This document shows positions 5,977 through 7,303 of a stretch of DNA of 7,303 nucleotides, piece after piece; the first letter of the stretch is position 1, and each line of letters opens with the position of its first letter. Below the pieces are notes generated by a model, which was given only the letters and a program-made list of their open reading frames with translations, made no database searches and had not been told where the DNA came from. The DNA is from Chloroflexota bacterium (lineage in GTDB: Bacteria > Chloroflexota > Anaerolineae > Thermoflexales > Thermoflexaceae), in assembly GCA_030550075.1 (NCBI GenBank), contig JAUQQB010000138.1, positions 1 through 7,303 of the forward strand, written 5' to 3'. The translations under genes were made by a program, and so were the position numbers.

Positions 5977-6945
5977 ATGACGGTCGAACACGAGTGGATG
6001 GCAGCATGGCATGAGGCGGCGCTGTGGAAAGACGCAGGCTGGGGACGGCTCCTGGTGCGGGGGGAGGATCGGCTGGCCTTCCTGCAACGGATGTCCACGA
6101 ACGACTTCCGCGCGATGCAACCCGGCGCCGTCCTTCCCACGGTGTTCACCACCCCTACCGGACGGATCGTCGATTGGGTCCACGCCTGGGCGCTGGAGGC
6201 GGAGGTGCTGCTCCTCGCCTCCCCGGGGGCCGGCCCTGCGCTGCTGTCGTGGCTCCGGCGATATATCTTCTTCCGGGATCGGGTTCGGATCGAAGATGGC
6301 GCCGACCGGTGGGAGGCCATCGGGCTGATCGGACCCCGGGCAGCCGAGCGCATGGGAGGGGCACCCAGCCCCTCCTATATAAGCCAGCGGGTTCAGATAG
6401 AAGGCGGCGAATTCCTCGCGGCGAGGGTCGACTTTCCTCCAATGATCTGGGTGGTCGGACCTCCTGATCCCATCCGGGCCCTGCAGAAGCACCTGGAGCA
6501 ACAGGGGGTGCCGGCGATGGGAAAGGCCGCATGGGAAATCTGGCGGATCGAACAGGGGATCCCGGTATGGGGTCGAGAGCTTACGGAAACCGTGAATCCG
6601 CTGGAAGCTGGCCTCCGGTTCGCGATCTCGTTCCAGAAGGGCTGTTACATCGGACAGGAAGTCATCGCCCGCCTGGAGCATTATGAGAAGGTCCGCCGTC
6701 AACTGGTGGGCCTGTATCTGGCGGAAGAGATCCCGGCGGAAGGGGCTCGCCTGGAAGCGGAGGGACGGGAGATCGGATGGCTGACCAGCGCGGTCCGCTC
6801 GCCCCGGTGGGGTCCGATCGGGCTGGGATACGTGCTGCGGGAATATGCCGAGCCTGGCCATTCGGTTTCCGTTCGATCCGGTGAACGAACCATCCCCGCC
6901 CGGCTAACGGCGCTTCCGTTTCCCCTTAACCCTGAGGAAGCCTGA
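5977..6945 (+). CDS. ygfZ: Folate-binding YgfZ/GcvT-like protein
   Basis: A 322-residue cytoplasmic protein of the YgfZ family, related to the glycine-cleavage T protein. Family members bind tetrahydrofolate and support assembly or repair of certain Fe-S enzymes. The diagnostic KGCYIGQE motif is at 221-228 (Cys223), followed by the family-typical VRRQLVGL (239-246). Other GcvT-like features are GEDRLAFLQRMSTND (29-43), the glycine-rich stretch VFTTPTGRIVDWV (56-68) and RIEQGIPVWGRELTETVNP (190-208). Length is normal for the family. The ATG is preceded by AGGGGG (about 5962-5967), nine or ten bases upstream, a good RBS. It is the only plus-strand gene in the window and is divergent from the Asp-box gene. 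An 11-bp stem starts three bases past its stop codon. Nothing nearby names its Fe-S client. Confidence 0.95.
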   Translation: MTVEHEWMAAWHEAALWKDAGWGRLLVRGEDRLAFLQRMSTNDFRAMQPGAVLPTVFTTPTGRIVDWVHAWALEAEVLLLASPGAGPALLSWLRRYIFFRDRVRIEDGADRWEAIGLIGPRAAERMGGAPSPSYISQRVQIEGGEFLAARVDFPPMIWVVGPPDPIRALQKHLEQQGVPAMGKAAWEIWRIEQGIPVWGRELTETVNPLEAGLRFAISFQKGCYIGQEVIARLEHYEKVRRQLVGLYLAEEIPAEGARLEAEGREIGWLTSAVRSPRWGPIGLGYVLREYAEPGHSVSVRSGERTIPARLTALPFPLNPEEA

Positions 6946-6947
6946 AA

Positions 6948-6978
6948 GCTGAGCCGGGCCGCAGGATCCCGGCTCAGC
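6948..6978 (+). terminator. Hairpin directly after the YgfZ-like gene
   Basis: GCTGAGCCGGG (6948-6958) and CCCGGCTCAGC (6968-6978) form a perfect 11-bp stem around a 9-base loop, beginning three bases past the stop codon. No T-run follows, so it is a terminator-like or RNA-stabilising hairpin rather than a classical intrinsic terminator. Confidence 0.55.
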
Positions 6979-6988
6979 CCCGATCCCA

Positions 6989-7303
6989 GGGCACGGAGCG
7001 AAGCGAAGTGCCCGTCTAAGCGTTCACAAAAAGAGGACGGGCACTTGCGTGCCCGACTACGAACGGGAAAAGCCCTTGTTCGTAGCAGGGCACGAAGCGA
7101 AGCGGAGTGCCCGTCCTTAAGCGTTCACAAAAAGAGGACGGGCACTTGCGTGCCCGACTACGAACGGGAAAGCCCCTGTTCGTAGTAGGGCACGGAGCGA
7201 AGCGGAGTGCCCGTCTAAGCGTTCCCAAAAAGAGGACGGGCACTTGCGTGCCCGACTACGAACGGGAAAAGCCCTTTGTTCGTAGCAGGGCACGAAGCGA
7301 AGC
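6989..7303. repeat. Tandem array of about 100-bp hairpin-rich units, running off the window
   Basis: Three full units (6989-7087, 99 bp; 7088-7187, 100 bp; 7188-7287, 100 bp) and a 16-bp start of a fourth, each beginning at GGGCAC. Units are nearly identical and differ by substitutions and one-base indels, for example GGAGCGAAGCGAA versus GAAGCGAAGCGGA. Within unit 1, GGGCAC (6989-6994) can pair with GTGCCC (7008-7013); CGGGCAC (7038-7044) with GTGCCCG (7049-7055) around TTGC; and CTACGAAC (7057-7064) with GTTCGTAG (7078-7085). GTGCCCGTC (7008-7016) can instead pair with GACGGGCAC (7036-7044). There are no unique spacers, so it is not a CRISPR array, and the period is not a multiple of three, so it is not coding. 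Confidence 0.9.

Noticed and set aside
5896..6861. Long minus-strand open frame opposite ygfZ
   Set aside because: No domain is recognisable, and the plus-strand frame has the diagnostic YgfZ motif and a ribosome binding site.
7016..7243. Minus-strand open frame inside the tandem array
   Set aside because: It is generated by repeated units whose 99-100 bp period shifts frame each copy; no real protein character.
6989..7303. CRISPR array
   Set aside because: The whole 100-bp unit repeats with no unique spacers between conserved short repeats.

Overview
The window is GC-rich. Its six protein genes read as ordinary chromosomal genes of a thermophilic-looking bacterium, most plausibly a Chloroflexota member (Thermoflexus/Anaerolineae-like). 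This placement is inference: it rests on a mevalonate-type decarboxylase beside a site-2 protease, the style of the Asp-box secreted protein, and short GC-rich dispersed and tandem hairpin repeats. No rRNA, tRNA, transposase or CRISPR was seen.

Layout: five genes lie on the minus strand and are transcribed right to left. In transcription order they are: a secreted Asp-box (BNR) beta-propeller protein (4155-5570); a mevalonate-(di)phosphate decarboxylase of the GHMP family (2838-3824); an RseP-type intramembrane metalloprotease (1646-2734); a YbgC/4HBT hotdog-fold acyl-CoA thioesterase (1017-1484); and an aldo/keto reductase cut by the left edge (1-806). A folate-binding YgfZ/GcvT-like protein (5977-6945) runs on the plus strand, divergent from the propeller gene across a 406-bp region. 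The last 315 bases are a tandem array of about 100-bp units packed with hairpins, running off the right edge.

The decarboxylase, protease, thioesterase and reductase are co-oriented with gaps of about 100-210 bp, so they may be partly co-transcribed, but the gaps carry strong inverted repeats and no overlaps, so a tight operon is not proven. The decarboxylase makes isoprenoid precursors. A likely substrate-phosphate Lys is Asn here, which raises the possibility that it is a phosphomevalonate decarboxylase, as described in Roseiflexus, rather than the classical diphosphomevalonate enzyme. RseP handles membrane proteolysis, the thioesterase hydrolyses acyl-CoAs, and YgfZ supports Fe-S enzymes; beyond the decarboxylase-RseP adjacency there is no obvious shared pathway.

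The least explained parts are the right-edge array, whose units can fold in two mutually exclusive ways, and a dispersed hairpin family seen in two intergenic gaps (879-913 and 1522-1561). No new defence or biosynthetic system was found.
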